64,000 bases of DNA from Caballeronia sp. GAFFF1 (GTDB lineage Bacteria; Pseudomonadota; Gammaproteobacteria; Burkholderiales; Burkholderiaceae): the NCBI RefSeq assembly GCF_023630705.1, contig NZ_JALQEM010000002.1:120409-184408 (forward strand). Direction: 5' to 3'. The position numbers and the translations under genes were made by a program. The notes below the pieces were generated by a model. That model saw only the letters and a list, made by a program, of their open reading frames with translations, was not told where the DNA came from and searched no databases. This document shows positions 38,913 through 48,499 of this stretch, in pieces. Position 1 is the first letter of the stretch. Each line of letters begins with the position of its first letter.

Positions 38913-39347
38913 ATGGACTGTGTGTTTTGCCGCGAAGACGGCGGCGAAGTGCTGTGGTCGGACGACGCGTTGCGCGTCGTCCTCGCCGACGAGCCTGACT
39001 GGCCCGGCTTTTGTCGCGTGATCTGGGGCGCGCATGTCGCCGAAATGTCGGACTTGGCCGACGCCGACCGCGCGCGCGTGATGACCGCCGTGAACGGCGT
39101 CGAACGCGCGATGCGTCGCGTGCTCGTGCCCGAGAAAATCAATCTGGCGAGCCTCGGCAATCAGGTGCCGCATTTGCATTGGCACGTCATCCCGCGTTTT
39201 TCCAACGATTCCCGTTTTCCGTTGCCCGTCTGGGCGCCGCGCCAGCGCACGGTGTCCGAGGCGCAGCTCGCCAAGCGCCGCGCACAGGCGACGCTTCTGC
39301 GCGAAGCCATTCGCCGCGAGCTGAATCAGGCGTTCGGCCAACACTAA
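38913..39347 (+). CDS. HIT family protein
   Basis: A 144-residue histidine-triad protein. The triad-containing motif is PHLHWHVIPRF, with VPH before it, and MDCVFCREDGGEVLW near the N-terminus is the usual zinc-associated start. HIT proteins hydrolyse or transfer nucleotidyl groups. It starts 36 bases after the oxidoreductase and is followed closely by the DUF971 and ubiE genes, so all are probably on one transcript. Confidence 0.93.
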   Translation: MDCVFCREDGGEVLWSDDALRVVLADEPDWPGFCRVIWGAHVAEMSDLADADRARVMTAVNGVERAMRRVLVPEKINLASLGNQVPHLHWHVIPRFSNDSRFPLPVWAPRQRTVSEAQLAKRRAQATLLREAIRRELNQAFGQH

Positions 39348-39367
39348 CTTAAGAGATAAGGCTCACC

Positions 39368-39778
39368 ATGAGCGGACTGACATCGACGACGCCGATTCCC
39401 ACCGGCGTCGTTCTGCATTCGAAATCCCGCGTGCTGGAGTTGCAATACGGCGAGAAGGAGTCGTATCGCGTGCCGTTCGAACTGTTGCGCGTCTATTCGC
39501 CGTCCGCCGAAGTACAAGGCCACGGGCCGGGGCAGGAAACCCTGCAGACCGGCAAGCGCGAAGTCGCCATTACGGGCATCGAGCCGGTCGGACATTACGC
39601 GCTCCAGTTGAATTTTTCGGACGGGCACAATACCGGCATCTATTCGTGGGACATCCTTTACGATCTCGCGACGCGTCAGGACGAACACTGGCGCGACTAT
39701 CTGACGAAGCTGCAGGCCGCCGGCATCGACCGCGATGCGCCGATGGCCGCAAAGCCCGCGGGCGGGCACTGTCACTGA
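39368..39778 (+). CDS. DUF971 / gamma-butyrobetaine-hydroxylase-like N-terminal domain protein
   Basis: A 136-residue single-domain protein (PF06155). [20 protein letters not shown] and [20 protein letters not shown] are family hallmarks. Free-standing members lie next to ubiE in many beta-proteobacteria and have no proven role; some studies link the family to Fe-S or ubiquinone proteins. The C-terminus ends GGHCH, a small metal-binding-like tail. Ribosome-binding sequence AAGAGATAAGG lies just upstream. Confidence 0.9.
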   Translation: MSGLTSTTPIPTGVVLHSKSRVLELQYGEKESYRVPFELLRVYSPSAEVQGHGPGQETLQTGKREVAITGIEPVGHYALQLNFSDGHNTGIYSWDILYDLATRQDEHWRDYLTKLQAAGIDRDAPMAAKPAGGHCH

Positions 39779-39860
39779 ACGAAATATGCGCGGCATAACG
39801 CCGCGGGCCGGCGCGACGATTGCGCAGGCAGATACGAACAACATGCGAGGAAAGAGCGCA

Positions 39861-40592
39861 ATGAGCAAGACCCACTTCGGATACGAAACGGTCGACGAGC
39901 AGGAGAAGGCGAGCAAGGTGGCGGGCGTGTTCCACTCCGTCGCGAGCAATTACGACCTGATGAACGACCTGATGTCCGGCGGGCTGCATCGCATCTGGAA
40001 ACATTTCACGATCGGGCAGGCGAAGGTGCGCGCGGGTTACAAGGTGCTGGACATCGCCGGCGGCACCGGCGATCTCGCCATGGCGTTCGCCAGGCAGGCC
40101 GGCACGACGGGCGAAGTCTGGCACACGGACATCAACGAATCGATGCTGCGCGTGGGCCGCGACCGTCTGCTGGACAAGGGCGTCATCACGCCGACGCTGC
40201 TGTGCGACGCAGAGAAGATTCCGTTTCCCGATAACTACTTCGACGTGGTGACGGTGGCCTTCGGCTTGCGCAACATGACGCACAAGGAGCGCGCGCTGGC
40301 CGAAATGTACCGCGTGCTCAAGCCGGGCGGCCGTCTGCTCGTGCTGGAATTCTCGAAAGTGTGGGAACCGCTTAAGAAGCCGTACGACATCTACAGCTTC
40401 AAGATTCTGCCCTGGCTCGGCGAAAAGGTGGCAAAGGACGCGGAGAGCTATCGCTATCTGGCCGAGTCCATCCGGATGCACCCGGACCAGGAAACGTTAA
40501 AGACGATGATGGAACAAGCAGGACTGGATCGAGTCGAATATTACAATTTGTCAGGTGGCGTGGTAGCGTTACACGTCGGGACAAAATTTTGA
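39861..40592 (+). CDS. ubiE: Demethylmenaquinone/2-methoxy-6-polyprenyl-1,4-benzoquinol methyltransferase
   Basis: UbiE carries out the C-methylation of ubiquinone (and menaquinone) synthesis using S-adenosylmethionine. The 243 residues include [16 protein letters not shown] (SAM motif I) and [16 protein letters not shown]. They end in the conserved [14 protein letters not shown] use the ATG at 39861 ([16 protein letters not shown]), preceded by GAGGAAAG; the frame is open upstream over the end of the DUF971 gene but that part is not UbiE. Clustered with ubiJ and ubiB downstream, which fits a ubiquinone operon. Confidence 0.97.
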   Translation: MSKTHFGYETVDEQEKASKVAGVFHSVASNYDLMNDLMSGGLHRIWKHFTIGQAKVRAGYKVLDIAGGTGDLAMAFARQAGTTGEVWHTDINESMLRVGRDRLLDKGVITPTLLCDAEKIPFPDNYFDVVTVAFGLRNMTHKERALAEMYRVLKPGGRLLVLEFSKVWEPLKKPYDIYSFKILPWLGEKVAKDAESYRYLAESIRMHPDQETLKTMMEQAGLDRVEYYNLSGGVVALHVGTKF

Positions 40593-40617
40593 TGTTCCAC
40601 TCTCTTAAGGATTCGAT

Positions 40618-41607
40618 ATGTCCGATTCGCGCACACCCCAATCCCGGGGTTTTCTGAGCTCCATGTTCAGAAAGGCCGGTATCTTGGCGCTCGCTGGCGT
40701 TATCACGGCTGGCGCAATCTTCGCGGACGACGCCGAGGCGCGCCGCATGGGCGGCGGCCGCAGCATGGGCCGCCAGTCGGCCACGGCCACGCAGCAGCAT
40801 CAGGCGACGCCGCCGTCGCAGTCCATGCAGCCGAGCCAGTCCATGCAGCCTCAGCGCGCGCAGCCCGCGCCCGCCGCACCGCCCGCCGCTCAACCGGCGC
40901 GTAACCGCTGGCTCGGGCCGATCGCCGGCCTTGCCGCTGGTCTGGGCATCGCGGCGCTGCTGTCGCACTTCGGGCTCGGCGGCGCGTTCGCCGGCGCGAT
41001 GGCCAACATGATCATGATCGCGTTGATCGTGCTCGCGGCCGTCATGCTGTTCCGCTTCTTCATGCGCAAGCGGCAGGGCGGTGCCACGCCGGCGTATGCA
41101 GGCGCGGGCGCGTCGCCTTACGGCGCGTCGGCGCGCAGCGGCCTGAATCAGGAACCGCCGCGCGCGTCGCAGCCTGCGGGCTTCGGCGCGGACTATATCG
41201 ATTCGCCCGCGACGCAAGCCGCGCCGGTCAACGTTCCGGCGGGCTTCGACACCGAAGCGTTCGTGCGTAACGCGAAGGTGTACTTCGTGCGCCTTCAGGA
41301 CGCGTGGGACCGCGGCAACGTCAACGACATTCGCGAATTCACCACGCCGGAAATGTTCGCTGAAGTGAAGCTCGACATCGACGCGCGCGGCGGCGCGCCG
41401 AATCGCACAGACGTGGTTCAGCTCAACGCCGACGTGCTCGGCGTGGAAGATCGCGGTTCCGAGTATCTCGCGAGCGTGCGCTTCCACGGCCTGATCCGCG
41501 AATCGGAAGGGGCGGCGGCCGAGCCGTTCGTGGAAATCTGGAACCTGTCGAAGCAGAAGTCCGGCAACGAAGGCTGGCTGTTGGCCGGCATTCAGCAGGT
41601 CAGTTGA
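40618..41607 (+). CDS. Tim44-like domain membrane protein
   Basis: A 329-residue protein. An N-terminal hydrophobic helix (about 20-36) may be a membrane anchor or signal peptide. Residues 45-95 are low-complexity, rich in Gln, Pro, Ala and Ser with a repeated SMQPSQSMQP. Two more hydrophobic segments are at about 100-120 and 125-145. The C-terminal half (about 210-329) is the Tim44 domain seen also in mitochondrial import protein Tim44 and MRPL45. In bacteria its role is not settled; possible lipid binding. It lies between ubiE and ubiJ with a terminator after it. Confidence 0.9.
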   Translation: MSDSRTPQSRGFLSSMFRKAGILALAGVITAGAIFADDAEARRMGGGRSMGRQSATATQQHQATPPSQSMQPSQSMQPQRAQPAPAAPPAAQPARNRWLGPIAGLAAGLGIAALLSHFGLGGAFAGAMANMIMIALIVLAAVMLFRFFMRKRQGGATPAYAGAGASPYGASARSGLNQEPPRASQPAGFGADYIDSPATQAAPVNVPAGFDTEAFVRNAKVYFVRLQDAWDRGNVNDIREFTTPEMFAEVKLDIDARGGAPNRTDVVQLNADVLGVEDRGSEYLASVRFHGLIRESEGAAAEPFVEIWNLSKQKSGNEGWLLAGIQQVS

Positions 41608-41714
41608 GCGTGCCCCCGCACGCCGGCGCGGCGGCATGGCGCCGCACGTCGGCAGCGGGGCGCGCGTCGAGAAGCGGCTTCGCGTTCGCGGAGTTTGCCT
41701 AGACCGTAGAATAG

Positions 41715-41748
41715 AACCCGCGCGAGCGACCGCTTGCGCGGGTTTTTT
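41715..41748 (+). terminator. Rho-independent terminator after the Tim44-like gene
   Basis: AACCCGCGC pairs with GCGCGGGTT around a 12-base loop region that can itself pair, followed by six T residues. It lies 14 bases before the ubiJ start, so ubiJ-ubiB either rely on read-through or have a promoter within this hairpin region. Confidence 0.85.
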
Positions 41749-41761
41749 CATCTCAGAGCCG

Positions 41762-42454
41762 ATGACGAACGCACACGAACCTTCCCGCTCAGTTGTAGAT
41801 CCTGCCGTCAAGACCGCGTCCGGTGCGTTCGCGGCTGTCGTGAATCATCTTCTCGCCCGCGAGCCGTGGGCGCGCGAGCGCCTTCAGCCGTACGCCGGCA
41901 AGTCTGTCCGGCTCTCGTGCGCGCCGTTCGTGATCGCGCTCGTCGCGCAGGCGGACGGCCTTTTCGCCGCGACGAACGAGGCGCAAGCCGGCCATTTCGA
42001 CGTCAGCATCGCCGTTCCGTTCGATGCGCTTCCCGCGTTCCTGCAAGGCGGTCAGGCGGCGGTGATGAAGCACGTGCGCATTGAAGGCGATGCCGAGTTC
42101 GCGCAGACGCTCGCCAAGCTCGCCGAGCATCTGCGCTGGGATCCGGAGGAAGACTTGTCGCGCGTGATCGGCGATGCGCCTGCGCATCGCATCGGCATGA
42201 TCGCGCGGACGATGCAGGCGCAGGCTCAGCGCACAAGCCGCAATCTTCTCGACTCCGTGGCCGAGTATTTGCTGGACGAGCGCCCGCAACTCGTGCGCAA
42301 GAGCGCGCTCGACGCGTTCAACGCCGAGTTGTCGCAGGCGCGCGATGCGCTCGCGCGCGTCGAAAAGCGCATCGAGCGGATTGAACAACGAGAGTCGGCC
42401 CGCGGCGCTTCAGCGCGGACCGGCGGCGAGTCCGAGCGCGACTCGCGCAAATAA
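41762..42454 (+). CDS. ubiJ: Ubiquinone biosynthesis accessory factor UbiJ (SCP2 domain)
   Basis: A 230-residue protein with an SCP2 sterol/lipid-carrier fold over residues about 15-125, and a coiled C-terminus ([20 protein letters not shown]). UbiJ binds lipid intermediates in the soluble ubiquinone-synthesis complex. Position directly before ubiB and after ubiE supports the call. The ATG at 41762 immediately follows a terminator hairpin; the open frame upstream to 41636 runs through that hairpin and is unlikely to be coding. Confidence 0.88.
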   Translation: MTNAHEPSRSVVDPAVKTASGAFAAVVNHLLAREPWARERLQPYAGKSVRLSCAPFVIALVAQADGLFAATNEAQAGHFDVSIAVPFDALPAFLQGGQAAVMKHVRIEGDAEFAQTLAKLAEHLRWDPEEDLSRVIGDAPAHRIGMIARTMQAQAQRTSRNLLDSVAEYLLDERPQLVRKSALDAFNAELSQARDALARVEKRIERIEQRESARGASARTGGESERDSRK

Positions 42455-42476
42455 CGAGCTGAAGCGAACTCCGACC

Positions 42477-44051
42477 ATGCGTTTTCTGCGTTTCCTCAAG
42501 ATTTTCTTCACGATTGTCCGCTTCGGCCTGGACGAACTGGTCATGAGCGGCATCAACGACCGCCGCGTGCGCTACCTCATGCGCGTGACGACGTTCGGCC
42601 GCCGCTTCGACGTCGAGCGCGGCATCCGGCTGCGCCTCGCGCTGGAAAGCCTCGGACCGATCTTCGTCAAATTCGGTCAGGTGTTGTCGACGCGGCGCGA
42701 TCTGTTGCCGGTCGATATCGCCAACGAACTGGCCAAGTTGCAGGATCGCGTCCCGCCGTTTGATTCGAACGTCGCCGTTTCGATCATTGAGAAAGCGCTC
42801 GGCGCGCCGATCGACGCACTCTTCGACGACTTCGAGCGCGTGCCGGTGGCGAGCGCGTCGATCGCGCAGGTGCATTTCGCGAAGATCCGGCATGGCGAGC
42901 ACGCGGGCAAACCCGTCGCCGTGAAGGTGCTGCGGCCCGGCATGTTGCCCGTGATCGATTCGGACCTTGCGCTCCTGCGCGATATCGCCATCTGGGCCGA
43001 GCGTCTCTGGCCGGACGGCAGGCGGCTGAAGCCGCGTGAAGTCGTCGCTGAATTCGACAAATATCTGCACGACGAACTCGACCTCATGCGCGAGGCCGCC
43101 AACGGCAGCCAGTTGCGCCGCAATTTCCTGGGCCTCGATCTGCTGCTCGTGCCGGAGATGTACTGGGATTTGTCCGCGCCCACGGTGCTCGTGATGGAGC
43201 GCATGGTCGGCGTGCCGATCTCGCAGGTCGAAACGCTGCGCGCGGCCGGCGTCGATATTCCGAAGCTCGCGCGCGAAGGCGTCGAAATTTTCTTCACGCA
43301 GGTGTTTCGCGACGGCTTCTTTCACGCGGACATGCACCCCGGCAACATTCAGGTGAGCCTCGATCCGGCGACGTTCGGCCGCTATATCGCGCTCGACTTC
43401 GGGATCGTCGGGGCGCTCTCGGACTTCGATAAGAACTATCTTGCGCAGAACTTCCTCGCGTTCTTCAAGCGCGACTACCACCGTGTGGCGACGCTGCATC
43501 TCGAATCCGGCTGGGTGCCGCCGAGCACGCGCGTCGAGGAACTGGAGAGCGCGATTCGCGCCGTCTGCGAGCCGTATTTCGACCGCGCGCTCAAGGACAT
43601 TTCGCTCGGACAGGTGCTGATGCGGCTCTTTTCCACTTCGCGCCGCTTCAACGTCGAGATTCAGCCGCAACTCGTGCTGCTGCAAAAGACGATGCTGAAC
43701 GTGGAAGGGCTGGGCCGCTCGCTCGATCCGGAACTCGACTTGTGGAAGACCGCGAAGCCCTACCTCGAACGCTGGATGAACGAGCAGATCGGCTGGCGCG
43801 GCTGGTACGAGCGGCTGCAAATGGAAGCGCCGCAGTGGAGCAAGACGATTCCGCAACTGCCGCGGCTGATTCATCACTTGCTCGCGGAGCGCCACGACGC
43901 GCCGCGCGGCAACAACGACGAAACCATGCGCCAACTGCTCGCGGAGCAAAAGCGCACGAACCGGCTGCTGACGACGCTGCTCGTCGTCGGGCTCGGCGTC
44001 ATTGCCGGCGCGGGCGTCGTCATTGCGCAATTCTGGATGGGCCACCCCTGA
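42477..44051 (+). CDS. ubiB: Ubiquinone biosynthesis regulatory kinase-like protein UbiB
   Basis: A 524-residue atypical kinase/ATPase of the ADCK/UbiB family, required for ubiquinone synthesis and bound to the inner membrane. [20 protein letters not shown] contains the KxGQ motif that blocks classical kinase activity. VAVKVLRPG holds the ATP-binding lysine, [10 protein letters not shown] the catalytic loop, and [10 protein letters not shown] the DFG-like motif. Two helices close the C-terminus ([20 protein letters not shown]). The ATG at 42477 is 22 bases after ubiJ. Confidence 0.97.
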   Translation: MRFLRFLKIFFTIVRFGLDELVMSGINDRRVRYLMRVTTFGRRFDVERGIRLRLALESLGPIFVKFGQVLSTRRDLLPVDIANELAKLQDRVPPFDSNVAVSIIEKALGAPIDALFDDFERVPVASASIAQVHFAKIRHGEHAGKPVAVKVLRPGMLPVIDSDLALLRDIAIWAERLWPDGRRLKPREVVAEFDKYLHDELDLMREAANGSQLRRNFLGLDLLLVPEMYWDLSAPTVLVMERMVGVPISQVETLRAAGVDIPKLAREGVEIFFTQVFRDGFFHADMHPGNIQVSLDPATFGRYIALDFGIVGALSDFDKNYLAQNFLAFFKRDYHRVATLHLESGWVPPSTRVEELESAIRAVCEPYFDRALKDISLGQVLMRLFSTSRRFNVEIQPQLVLLQKTMLNVEGLGRSLDPELDLWKTAKPYLERWMNEQIGWRGWYERLQMEAPQWSKTIPQLPRLIHHLLAERHDAPRGNNDETMRQLLAEQKRTNRLLTTLLVVGLGVIAGAGVVIAQFWMGHP

Positions 44052-44106
44052 TCACGGCGAGCCGGCGCAGAGCCGGCGCATCTTGCAGCCGGCGTGAGGA
44101 GATTCG

Positions 44107-44733
44107 ATGAGCAATTCCGGCAGTGCCGACGTTCCGTCCTTCGAGAACCGCGACCCGAATTCGCCCGGTTTCTGGGACGAACGGTTCAACCGACGCTTCA
44201 TGCCGTGGGATCAGGCCGGCGTGCCCGATGCGTTTCGCGCGTTCGTGTCCGCGTTGGCCGCGCCCGAAGCCACGCGCGTGCTGATTCCCGGCTGCGGCAA
44301 CGCGTACGAGGCCGCGTATCTGGCCGAGCGAGGCATGACTGTCCGCGCCATTGATTTTTCGCCGAGCGCGGTCGCAGCGGCGCGCGCTCAGTTGGGCGCG
44401 CACGCGGGCGTCGTCGAGGAGGCCGACTTCTTCACCTATCAGCCGCCGTTCGCGGCCGGCTGGATCTACGAGCGCGCCTTTCTGTGCGCGCTGCCGAAAG
44501 ACCGCTGGACCGATTACGCAAAGCGCATGGCGGCGCTCGCGCGCCCCGGCGCCCTGCTCGCGGGCTTCTTTTTCATCGGCGCGACGCCGAAAGGACCGCC
44601 GTTCGGCATCGAGCGCAATGAACTCGACGCGCTTCTCGCTCCCCACTTCGAATTGATCGACGATCACGAAGTCAGCGGCTCGATACCGGTGTTTGCCGGC
44701 CGTGAACGCTGGCTGACATGGCGGCGCGCTTGA
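44107..44733 (+). CDS. Thiopurine S-methyltransferase-like SAM methyltransferase
   Basis: A 208-residue class I SAM methyltransferase of the TPMT group (PF05724). FWDERFNRRFMPWDQAGVPD is the typical start of the family, RVLIPGCGNAYEAAYLAERG is SAM motif I, and IDFSPSAVAAARAQL follows. Bacterial relatives methylate thiols, selenium or tellurium compounds, or halides; the true substrate cannot be told. It follows ubiB with 55 bases between. Confidence 0.9.
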   Translation: MSNSGSADVPSFENRDPNSPGFWDERFNRRFMPWDQAGVPDAFRAFVSALAAPEATRVLIPGCGNAYEAAYLAERGMTVRAIDFSPSAVAAARAQLGAHAGVVEEADFFTYQPPFAAGWIYERAFLCALPKDRWTDYAKRMAALARPGALLAGFFFIGATPKGPPFGIERNELDALLAPHFELIDDHEVSGSIPVFAGRERWLTWRRA

Positions 44734-44867
44734 ATAATTCGTCTTCGCCCCCATCTGGCGAAGAAGCCGCACGGCGCGGCGCCGGCCGAAAATGGCGGGC
44801 CGAAGCGGGTTTGCGGCTATAATTCAAGGCTTTGCAAGCGTCGACAGATCATTGTAGGAAGAGTGCC

Positions 44868-45233
44868 ATGCCGATTTACGCATACCGCTGCGCATCCTGC
44901 GGCCACGAAAAAGACGTGCTTCAGAAGTTGAGCGACGCACCGCTCACGCAATGTCCCGCCTGCGGAAAGGACGCGTTCTCCAAGCAAGTGACCGCAGCAG
45001 GGTTCCAGTTGAAGGGCTCCGGCTGGTATGTCACCGATTTCCGCGGCGGCAGTAACGGTGCTGCGGCGCCGAAGTCGGGCGACAATGCGGGCAATTCGAA
45101 TTCCGGCGATAGCGCGAAAGCGGGCAGTGCGTCATCGTCCGATGCATCGCCGCCAGCGAGCGCAGCGCCCGCCGCCGGCGCCTCGACGCCCGCGACACCG
45201 GCGACGCCCGCGGCGTCTTCTGGCGCAGCCTAA
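44868..45233 (+). CDS. FmdB family zinc-ribbon protein
   Basis: A 121-residue protein. The N-terminal FmdB/CxxC domain has YRCASCGHEKDVLQKL and QCPACGKDAF, giving a four-Cys zinc ribbon. Residues about 65-121 are a Ser/Ala/Pro/Gly-rich disordered tail with no fold. FmdB-type proteins are thought to be small regulators; function unproven. The gene precedes a DUF502 gene and aspS, an order common in Burkholderiaceae. Confidence 0.9.
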   Translation: MPIYAYRCASCGHEKDVLQKLSDAPLTQCPACGKDAFSKQVTAAGFQLKGSGWYVTDFRGGSNGAAAPKSGDNAGNSNSGDSAKAGSASSSDASPPASAAPAAGASTPATPATPAASSGAA

Positions 45234-45366
45234 AAGCGCACACGTCACGCACGGCGCGAGTTTCGCGCCGGCTGCGCAATCCGTCCCGTACCGCCTGTCA
45301 GAGCGCGCGCCCTGAGCGCGCGCGGATCGCGGCCAACCCGACGCCCGTCACCCTAGCGACAACAAC

Positions 45367-46029
45367 GTGACCACGAAAAAGACTACGCTGAAAACCGTGT
45401 TCCTCACCGGCCTCCTGGTGCTGGTGCCGCTCGCCATCACGCTGTGGGTGCTCGGCCTCGTGATCGGAACCATGGATCAGACGCTGCTCCTTTTGCCGTC
45501 CGCGTGGCAGCCGGAGCGTGTGTTCGGATTCCATCTGCCGGGACTGGGCGCGCTGCTCACGCTCGCATTCATCTTCGTCGTCGGCCTCTTTACGCAGAAC
45601 TTCGTCGGGCAGAAACTCGTCGGCTGGTGGGACGCGATTCTTCGCCACATTCCGGTCGTCGGCCCGCTCTACACGAGCGTGAAACAGGTTTCGGACACGC
45701 TGCTCTCGTCGAGCGGCAATGCATTTCGCAAGGCGCTGCTGGTCGAATATCCGCGCAAGGGCTCGTACACCATCGGGTTCTTGACCGGCATTCCCGGCGG
45801 CGACGTGTTGAATCATCTGAAGGAAGATCACGTCAGCGTCTACGTGCCGACCACGCCGAACCCCACGTCCGGCTTCTTCCTGATGATGCCGAAAAGCGAG
45901 GTCGTCGAACTGGATATGACGGTCGACGCCGCACTGAAGTACATCGTCTCGATGGGCGTGGTCGCCCCCGCGCCGAGCGCGCCGCTGTCGGTCGCGCCCG
46001 CCCGCCGCCCCACCGAGCCGCCGATGTAA
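45367..46029 (+). CDS. DUF502 membrane protein
   Basis: A 220-residue inner-membrane protein (PF04367). Two hydrophobic helices lie at about 12-34 ([20 protein letters not shown]) and 60-80. [19 protein letters not shown] and [20 protein letters not shown] are family signatures. The start is GTG at 45367; the region before it is GC-rich with no better start. Function is unknown. It lies between fmdB and aspS, probably in one transcript. Confidence 0.9.
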   Translation: MTTKKTTLKTVFLTGLLVLVPLAITLWVLGLVIGTMDQTLLLLPSAWQPERVFGFHLPGLGALLTLAFIFVVGLFTQNFVGQKLVGWWDAILRHIPVVGPLYTSVKQVSDTLLSSSGNAFRKALLVEYPRKGSYTIGFLTGIPGGDVLNHLKEDHVSVYVPTTPNPTSGFFLMMPKSEVVELDMTVDAALKYIVSMGVVAPAPSAPLSVAPARRPTEPPM

Positions 46030-46117
46030 TGCCGGCGCGCGTGCCGCGAATCGAGCCGACGAAGAGCGCGATCCGCACGCGAGCCGTTCATCAACGAACA
46101 ACGAAAGACACAACATC

Positions 46118-47920
46118 ATGTCGATGCGATCTGAATACTGCGGTCTGGTGACCGAAGCCCTGCTGGGCCAAACCGTCTCGCTGTGCGGCTGGGTGCACCG
46201 CCGCCGCGACCACGGGGGCGTTATCTTCATCGACTTGCGCGATCGCGAAGGGCTCGTCCAGGTCGTCTGCGATCCGGATCGCGCCGAGATGTTCAAGGTG
46301 GCCGAAGGCGTGCGCAACGAGTTCTGCGTGCAGGTGAAGGGCGTCGTGCGCAACCGTCCGGAAGGCACGGTCAACGCCAATCTCACGAGCGGCAAAATCG
46401 AAGTGCTGTGTCATGAACTCAACGTGCTGAACGCGTCGGTGACGCCGCCGTTCCAGCTCGACGACGACAACCTGTCGGAGACCACGCGCCTCACGCATCG
46501 CGTGCTGGACCTGCGCCGTCCGCAGATGCAGAAGAACCTGCGCCTGCGCTATCGCGTGGCGATCGAAGTGCGCAAGTATCTGGACGCGCAAGGCTTCATC
46601 GACATCGAAACGCCGATGCTGACCAAGAGCACGCCGGAAGGCGCTCGCGACTATTTGGTTCCGTCGCGCGTGAACGCGGGACAGTTTTTCGCGCTGCCGC
46701 AATCGCCGCAATTGTTCAAGCAATTGCTGATGGTCGCGAACTTCGACCGTTACTACCAGATCACCAAGTGCTTCCGCGACGAAGACTTGCGTGCGGACCG
46801 GCAGCCGGAATTCACGCAGATCGACTGCGAAACGTCGTTCCTGAACGAGCAGGAAATTCGCGATCTGTTCGAGAACATGATCCGCCACGTCTTCAAGGAG
46901 ACGATGGACGTCGCGCTGCCGGAGAAATTCCCGGTCATGCTGTACTCGGAAGCGATGCGCCGTTTCGGCTCGGACAAGCCCGACCTGCGCGTGAAGCTGG
47001 AATTCGCCGATCTGACCGACGCGGTGAGGGACGTCGACTTCAAGGTGTTCAGCATGCCGGCCAATTCGAAGGACGGCCGCGTGGCCGCGTTGCGCGTGCC
47101 GAAGGGCGGCGAGCTGTCGCGCGGCGATATCGACGGTTACACGGAATTCGTGCGCATTTACGGCGCGAAGGGCCTGGCGTGGATCAAGGTCAACGACAAG
47201 ACCCGGGGCCGCGACGGTCTGCAAAGCCCGATCGTCAAGAATCTGCATGACGCGGCGCTCGCCGCCATCATGGAACGCACGGGCGCGGAAGACGGCGACA
47301 TCATCTTCTTCGCGGCGGATCGCACGAAGGTCGTGAACGACAGCCTGGGCGCGCTGCGCCTGAAAATCGGCCATTCGGAATTCGGCAAGGCGAACGGCCT
47401 GCTCGAATCCGGCTGGAAGCCGCTGTGGGTGATCGACTTCCCGATGTTCGAGTACGACGAGGAAGAGAACCGCTACGTGGCGGCGCACCATCCGTTCACG
47501 AGCCCGAAGGACGAGCACCTCGAATACCTCGAAACCGATCCGGGCCGCTGCCTCGCGAAGGCGTACGACATGGTGCTGAACGGCTGGGAAATCGGCGGCG
47601 GTTCGGTGCGTATCTTCCAGGAAGACGTGCAAAGCAAGGTGTTCCGCGCGCTGAAGATCAGCGCGGAAGAAGCGCGCCTGAAGTTCGGCTTCCTGCTCGA
47701 CGCGCTGCAATACGGCGCGCCGCCGCACGGCGGTATCGCGTTTGGTCTGGACCGCATCGTGACGCTGATGTCCGGCGCCGATTCGATCCGCGACGTGATC
47801 GCTTTCCCGAAGACGCAGCGCGCGCAGGACCTGCTCACGCAAGCGCCGAGCGAAGTCGACGAGCGCCAGTTGCGCGAGTTGCACATCCGTCTGCGGCAAC
47901 CCGAACAAAAGACGCAATAA
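46118..47920 (+). CDS. aspS: Aspartyl-tRNA synthetase
   Basis: AspRS charges tRNA-Asp in the cytoplasm. The 600 residues are of the bacterial type with a GAD insertion. The N-terminal OB anticodon-binding domain (to about 110) has [20 protein letters not shown]. Class II motif 2 is [19 protein letters not shown], and motif 3 is [14 protein letters not shown] near the end. In beta-proteobacteria that lack AsnRS this enzyme can also charge tRNA-Asn, which I cannot judge here. A terminator follows. Confidence 0.98.
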   Translation: MSMRSEYCGLVTEALLGQTVSLCGWVHRRRDHGGVIFIDLRDREGLVQVVCDPDRAEMFKVAEGVRNEFCVQVKGVVRNRPEGTVNANLTSGKIEVLCHELNVLNASVTPPFQLDDDNLSETTRLTHRVLDLRRPQMQKNLRLRYRVAIEVRKYLDAQGFIDIETPMLTKSTPEGARDYLVPSRVNAGQFFALPQSPQLFKQLLMVANFDRYYQITKCFRDEDLRADRQPEFTQIDCETSFLNEQEIRDLFENMIRHVFKETMDVALPEKFPVMLYSEAMRRFGSDKPDLRVKLEFADLTDAVRDVDFKVFSMPANSKDGRVAALRVPKGGELSRGDIDGYTEFVRIYGAKGLAWIKVNDKTRGRDGLQSPIVKNLHDAALAAIMERTGAEDGDIIFFAADRTKVVNDSLGALRLKIGHSEFGKANGLLESGWKPLWVIDFPMFEYDEEENRYVAAHHPFTSPKDEHLEYLETDPGRCLAKAYDMVLNGWEIGGGSVRIFQEDVQSKVFRALKISAEEARLKFGFLLDALQYGAPPHGGIAFGLDRIVTLMSGADSIRDVIAFPKTQRAQDLLTQAPSEVDERQLRELHIRLRQPEQKTQ

Positions 47921-47940
47921 GCGTTGTTAATGTTGTGACG

Positions 47941-47972
47941 AAAAAGGCGCCGAGTGCGCCTTTTTCGTTTTT
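47941..47972 (+). terminator. Rho-independent terminator after aspS
   Basis: AAAAAGGCGC pairs with GCGCCTTTTT around CGAGT, with more T residues after it. It can work in both directions and separates aspS from nudB. Confidence 0.9.
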
Positions 47973-48016
47973 TGCGCTACAGTCTTTGCCGGATACGAGA
48001 CAACGCGCACGTTCAC

Positions 48017-48499
48017 ATGGTCATGCAGAAGCCACCGAAAATCCCCGAATCCGTGCTGGTCGTGATTCATACGCCCGACCTCGACGTGCTCATCATCGAG
48101 CGGGCGGATCACCCCGGTTTCTGGCAATCGGTGACGGGCTCGAAAGACCGCATCGACGAGCCGCTCGAAGAAACCGCCGCGCGCGAAGTGCAGGAGGAAA
48201 CGGGCATTATCGTCGGCAGTCCGCTGGTGCCGCAGAATGCGCTGCTGAACTGGCATCACAGCATTCAGTACGACATCTATCCGCAATGGCGGCACCGTTA
48301 CGCCGAAGGCATCACGCGCAATACCGAACATCAGTTCAGTCTCTGCGTGCCGCATTGTCTGGAAGTGACGCTTGCGCCGCGCGAACACACGTCGCATCTG
48401 TGGCTGCCCTTGCGCGAAGCCGCCGACCGCTGCTTCTCGTGGTCCAACCGCGAAGCCATTCTTCAATTGCCCGAGCGCCTCGCGGCGCATAGCCGATGA
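48017..48499 (+). CDS. nudB: Dihydroneopterin triphosphate diphosphatase
   Basis: A 160-residue Nudix hydrolase that removes pyrophosphate from dihydroneopterin triphosphate in folate synthesis. The Nudix box is GSKDRIDEPLEETAAREVQE followed by ETGI, complete for the catalytic glutamates. The start of the protein, IPESVLVVIHTPDLDVLIIE, matches NudB. I chose ATG 48017; the frame is open back to 47954 but overlaps the terminator. The stop overlaps the clsB ATG (ATGA), so the two are translationally coupled. Confidence 0.94.
   Translation: MVMQKPPKIPESVLVVIHTPDLDVLIIERADHPGFWQSVTGSKDRIDEPLEETAAREVQEETGIIVGSPLVPQNALLNWHHSIQYDIYPQWRHRYAEGITRNTEHQFSLCVPHCLEVTLAPREHTSHLWLPLREAADRCFSWSNREAILQLPERLAAHSR

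Noticed and set aside
36162..39344. A 1060-codon open frame on the minus strand opposite the FAD/Fe-S oxidoreductase
   Set aside because: It is arginine/histidine/alanine-rich, has no recognisable domain, and mirrors the third-position GC bias of the real gene. Similar long antisense frames lie opposite uvrA (3961-5889), aspS (46091-47917), ubiB (42318-44045) and the FadB-like gene (52565-55081).
44741..44775. TCTTCGCC/GGCGAAGA hairpin after the TPMT-like gene as a terminator
   Set aside because: No T-run on either side; left unannotated as a terminator.
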